Part shown: in pieces, positions 60,401-64,000 of the stretch | How the letters are laid out: each line of letters starts with the position of its first letter | Position numbering within the stretch: the first letter of the stretch is position 1 | DNA from: Balanoglossus misakiensis | Lineage: Eukaryota; Hemichordata | Assembly: GCA_040954595.2 (NCBI GenBank) | Contig: CM082579.2 | Span: 16,368,001 to 16,432,000 of the forward strand | Reading direction: 5' to 3' | Length of the DNA stretch: 64,000 nucleotides | Position numbers and translations under genes: made by a program | Notes under the pieces: model-generated | Seen by the model: only the letters and a program-made list of their open reading frames with translations | What the model was told of the DNA's origin: nothing | Databases searched by the model: none

Positions 60401-62627
60401 TTTCAAAAATCGACGAAAATTTGAGATTTTGCAAAGACGAAAATTTGTCATTTTTGATGATTTTTACCCATGATTTTTTTTCAAAAATGGACGAAATTTT
60501 GAGATTTTGCAAAGACGAAAATTTGTCATTTTTTGATGATTTTCACCCATGATTTTTTTTCAAAAATGGACGAAATTTTGAGATTTTGCAAAGACGAAAA
60601 TTTGTCATTTTTTGATGATTTTCCCCCATGATTTTTTTCAAAAATCAACGAAATTTTGAGATTTTGCAAAGTCGAAAATTTGTCATTTTTAGATGATTTT
60701 CACCCGTCTTTTTTAAAAAAATCACCCCATGATTTTTTTCAAAAATCGACGAAAATTTGAGATTTTGCAAAGACGAAAATTTGTCATTTTTGATGATTTT
60801 TACCCATGATTTTTTTTCAAAAATGGACGAAATTTTGAGATTTTGCAAAGACGAAAATTTGTCATTTTTTGATGATTTTCACCCATGATTTTTTTTCAAA
60901 AATCGACGAAATTTTGAGATTTTGCAAAGAGGAAAATTTGTCATTTTTTCATGATTTTCCCCCATGATTTTTTTCAAAAATCGACGAAATTTTGAGATTT
61001 TGCAAAGTCGACTAAAATGTGTCATTTTTTGATGATTTTCAACTTTTTTTTTTTCAAAATTTGTCATTTTTTGATGATTTTCACTCATGTTTTTTTTTTT
61101 AAAAATCGACGAACCTATGATTTTTTTCAAAATCGACGAAATTTTGTGATTTTACAAAGTCGAAAATTTTGTCATTTTTTGATGATTTTCAACCATGATT
61201 TTTTTTCAAAAATCGACGAAAATTTGAGATTTTGCAAAGACGAAAATTTGTCATTTTTGATGATTTTTACCCATGATTTTTTTTCAAAAATGGACGAAAT
61301 TTTGAGATTTTGCAAAGACGAAAATTTGTCATTTTTTGATGATTTTCACCCATGATTTTTTTTCAAAAATCGACGAAATTTTGAGATTTTGCAAAGAGGA
61401 AAATTTGTCATTTTTTCATGATTTTCCCCCATGATTTTTTTCAAAAATCGACGAAATTTTGTGATTTTACAAAGTCGAAAATTTTGTCATTTTTTGATGA
61501 ATTTCAACCATGATTTTTTTTCAAAAATCGACGAAAATTTGAGATTTTGCAAAGACGAAAATTTGTCATTTTTGATGATTTTTACCCATGATTTTTTTTC
61601 AAAAATGGACGAAATTTTGAGATTTTGCAAAGACGAAAATTTGTCATTTTTTGATGATTTTCACCCATGATTTTTTTTCAAAAATCGACGAAATTTTGAG
61701 ATTTTGCAAAGAGGAAAATTTGTCATTTTTTCATGATTTTCCCCCATGATTTTTTTCAAAAATCGACGAAATTTTGTGATTTTACAAAGTCGAAAATTTT
61801 GTCATTTTTTGATGATTTTCAACCATGATTTTTTTTCAAAAATCGACGAAAATTTGAGATTTTGCAAAGACGAAAATTTGTCATTTTTGATGATTTTTAC
61901 CCATGATTTTTTTTCAAAAATGGACGAAATTTTGAGATTTTGCAAAGACGAAAATTTGTCATTTTTTGATGATTTTCACCCATGATTTTTTTTCAAAAAT
62001 CGACGAAATTTTGAGATTTTGCAAAGTCGTAAATGTGTCATTTTTTGATGATTTTCACCAGTTTTTTTTTTTCAAAATTTGTCATTTTTTCATGATTTTC
62101 CCCCATGATTTTTTTTCAAAAATCGACGAAAATTTGAGATTTTGCAAAGACGAAAATTTGTCATTTTTGATGATTTTTACCCATGATTTTTTTTCAAAAA
62201 TGGACGAAATTTTGAGATTTTGCAAAGACGAAAATTTGTCATTTTTTCATGATTTTCACCCATGATTTTTTTCAAAAATCGACGAATTTTGAGATTTTGC
62301 AAAGAGGAAAATTTGTCATTTTTTCATGATTTTCCCCCATGATTTTTTTCAAAAATCGACGAAAATTTGAGATTTTGCAAAGACGAAAATTTGTCATTTT
62401 TGATGATTTTTACCCATGATTTTTTTTCAAAAATCGACGAAATTTTGAGATTTTGCAAAGAGGAAAATTTGTCATTTTTTCATGATTTTCCCCCATGATT
62501 TTTTTCAAAAATCGACGAAATTTTGAGATTTTGCAAAGAGGAAAATTTGTCATTTTTTCATGATTTTCCCCCATGATTTTTTTCAAAAATCGACGAAATT
62601 TTGAGATTTTGCAAAGTCGACTAAAAT
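57418..62627 (+). repeat. Array D megablock 2 (5,210 bases)
   Basis: The same block as the preceding one, but shorter by 393 bases (five monomers), lost between about 60,540 and 60,650 relative to 54,900-55,400. A third block starts at 62,628 and runs off the window. Confidence 0.8.
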
Positions 62628-64000
62628 GTGTCATTTTTTGATGATTTTCACCCGTTTTTTTTCAAAATTTGTCATTTTTTGATGATTTTCACCCATGTTT
62701 TTTTTTTAAAAAATCGACGAACCTATGATTTTTTTCAAAATCGACGAAATTTTGTGATTTTACAAAGTCGAAAATTTTGTCATTTTTTGATGATTTTCAA
62801 CCATGATTTTTTTTCAAAAATCGACGAAAATTTGAGATTTTGCAAAGACAAAAATTTGTCATTTTTGATGATTTTTACCCATGATTTTTTTTCAAAAATG
62901 GACGAAATTTTGAGATTTTGCAAAGAGGAAAATTTGTCATTTTTTCATGATTTTCCCCCATGATTTTTTTCAAAAATCGACGAAATTTTGTGATTTTACA
63001 AAGTCGAAAATTTTGTCATTTTTTGATGATTTTCAACCATGATTTTTTTTCAAAAATCGACGAAAATTTGAGATTTTGCAAAGACGAAAATTTGTCATTT
63101 TTTGATGATTTTCACCCATGATTTTTTTTCAAAAAACGACGAAATTTTGAGATTTTGCAAAGAGGAAAATTTGTCATTTTTTGATGATTTTCACCCATGT
63201 CTTTTTTCAAAAATCGACGAAATTTTGAGATTTTGCAAAGAGGAAAATTTGTCATTTTTTGATGATTTTCAACAATGATTTTTTTTCAAAAATCGACGAA
63301 ATTTTGAGATTTTGCAGTCAAAAATTTGTCATTTTTTGATGATTTTCAACAATTTTTTTAAAAAATCGACGAAAATTTGAGATTTTGCAGTAAAAAATTT
63401 GTCATTTTTTGATGATTTTCACCCATGATTTTTTCAAAATTGGCAAAATTTTGAGATTTTGTAGTCGTTAATTTGTAATTTTTTGATGATTTTCCCCCAT
63501 GATTTTTTTCAAAAATCAACGAAATTTTGAGATTTTGCAAAGTCGACGAAAATGTGTAATTTTTTGATGATTTTCACCCATTTTTTTTCAAAAATCGACG
63601 AAATTTTGAGATTTTGCAAAGAGGAAAATTTGTCATTTTTTGATGATTTTCAACCATGATTTTTTTTCAAAAATCGACGAAAATTTGAGATTTTGCAAAG
63701 ATGAAAATCTGTCATTTTTGATGATTTTTACCCATAATTTTTTTTCAGAAATGGACGAAATTTTGAGATTTTGCGAAGACGAAAATTTGTCATTTTTTGA
63801 TGATTTTCACCCATGATTTTTTTTCAAAAATGGACGAAATTTTGAGATTTTGCAAAGACGAAAATTTGTCATTTTTTGATGATTTTCCCCCATGATTTTT
63901 TTCAAAAATCAACGAAATTTTGAGATTTTGCAAAGTCGAAAATTTGTCATTTTTAGATGATTTTCACCCGTCTTTTTTAAAAAAATCACCCCATGATTTT

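Larger units (their letters stand above)
36956..64000 (+). repeat. Array D: AT-rich ~79 bp satellite with nested higher-order repeats
   Basis: The monomer (AAAAATCGACGAAATTTTGA, GATTTTGCAAAG, ACGAAAATTTGTCATTTTTT, GATGATTTTCACCCATGATT plus a T run) is 78-79 bases and continues in one orientation to the window end. Four variants form a 315-base unit (for example 43454 and 43769; 45109 and 45424). Truncated monomers (CGACGAACCTATG near 39345 and many later places; AAAATCACCCCATG from 47938 on) mark larger units. Open frames on both strands (MIFFKNRRNF- or MGENHEKMTNF-like) are repeated with the DNA and are not genes. Confidence 0.95.

Noticed and set aside
36956-64000. Dozens of repeated small proteins (about 60-140 residues) on both strands
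   Set aside because: They recur exactly with the satellite periods, overlap on both strands, and are Phe/Asn/Lys-rich translations of AT-rich monomers.

Overview
The window is animal (metazoan) nuclear DNA. It has canonical GT-AG introns, phase-1 EGF-like and cysteine-rich extracellular exons, and a long (TTAGGG)n telomere. No bacterial operons, CRISPR arrays, tRNA or rRNA genes are visible. The EGF and GCC2/GCC3-like exons would suit an invertebrate deuterostome such as a lancelet, but the species cannot be fixed from sequence alone.

Region 1 (1-8.4 kb) is the decayed part of a plus-strand multi-exon gene. Four cysteine-rich (GCC2/GCC3-like) exons are followed by nine exons of an unusual eight-cysteine EGF variant. 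Several exons carry stops, frameshifts, lost splice sites or lost cysteines; one of the first four and four of the nine EGF exons look intact. Introns hold a MITE-like element, palindromes and short dispersed repeats.

Region 2 (8.4-33.4 kb) is a subtelomeric satellite complex built as a large, unequal inverted repeat. Reading rightwards: array A (heptamer TCAAGGG), a short non-satellite spacer, array B (AC-rich, about 575 bp units), and array C (AT-rich, about 165 bp monomers in about 1.45 kb higher-order units). Near 27,070 the orientation flips, and C', B' and A' follow as reverse complements in mirrored order. The heptamer GGGTCAA is by construction an endless DR1 nuclear-receptor half-site array.

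Region 3 (33,393-36,855) is 3.46 kb of almost pure TTAGGG in the orientation expected at a right-hand chromosome end. It is joined to A' in the middle of a satellite unit. A run of exactly 100 N follows (36,856-36,955), so the true chromosome end is probably here and what follows is probably another contig joined by scaffolding.

Region 4 (36,956-64,000) is one AT-rich satellite with a monomer near 79 bp. It has nested periods of about 315 bp, 1.66 kb, 3.26 kb and 5.2-5.6 kb and no genes.

The only coding information is the degenerate EGF gene. The rest is chromosome-end and satellite architecture. Its overall shape (inverted duplication, then a telomere seeded inside a satellite) resembles the product of a breakage-fusion event followed by telomere healing.
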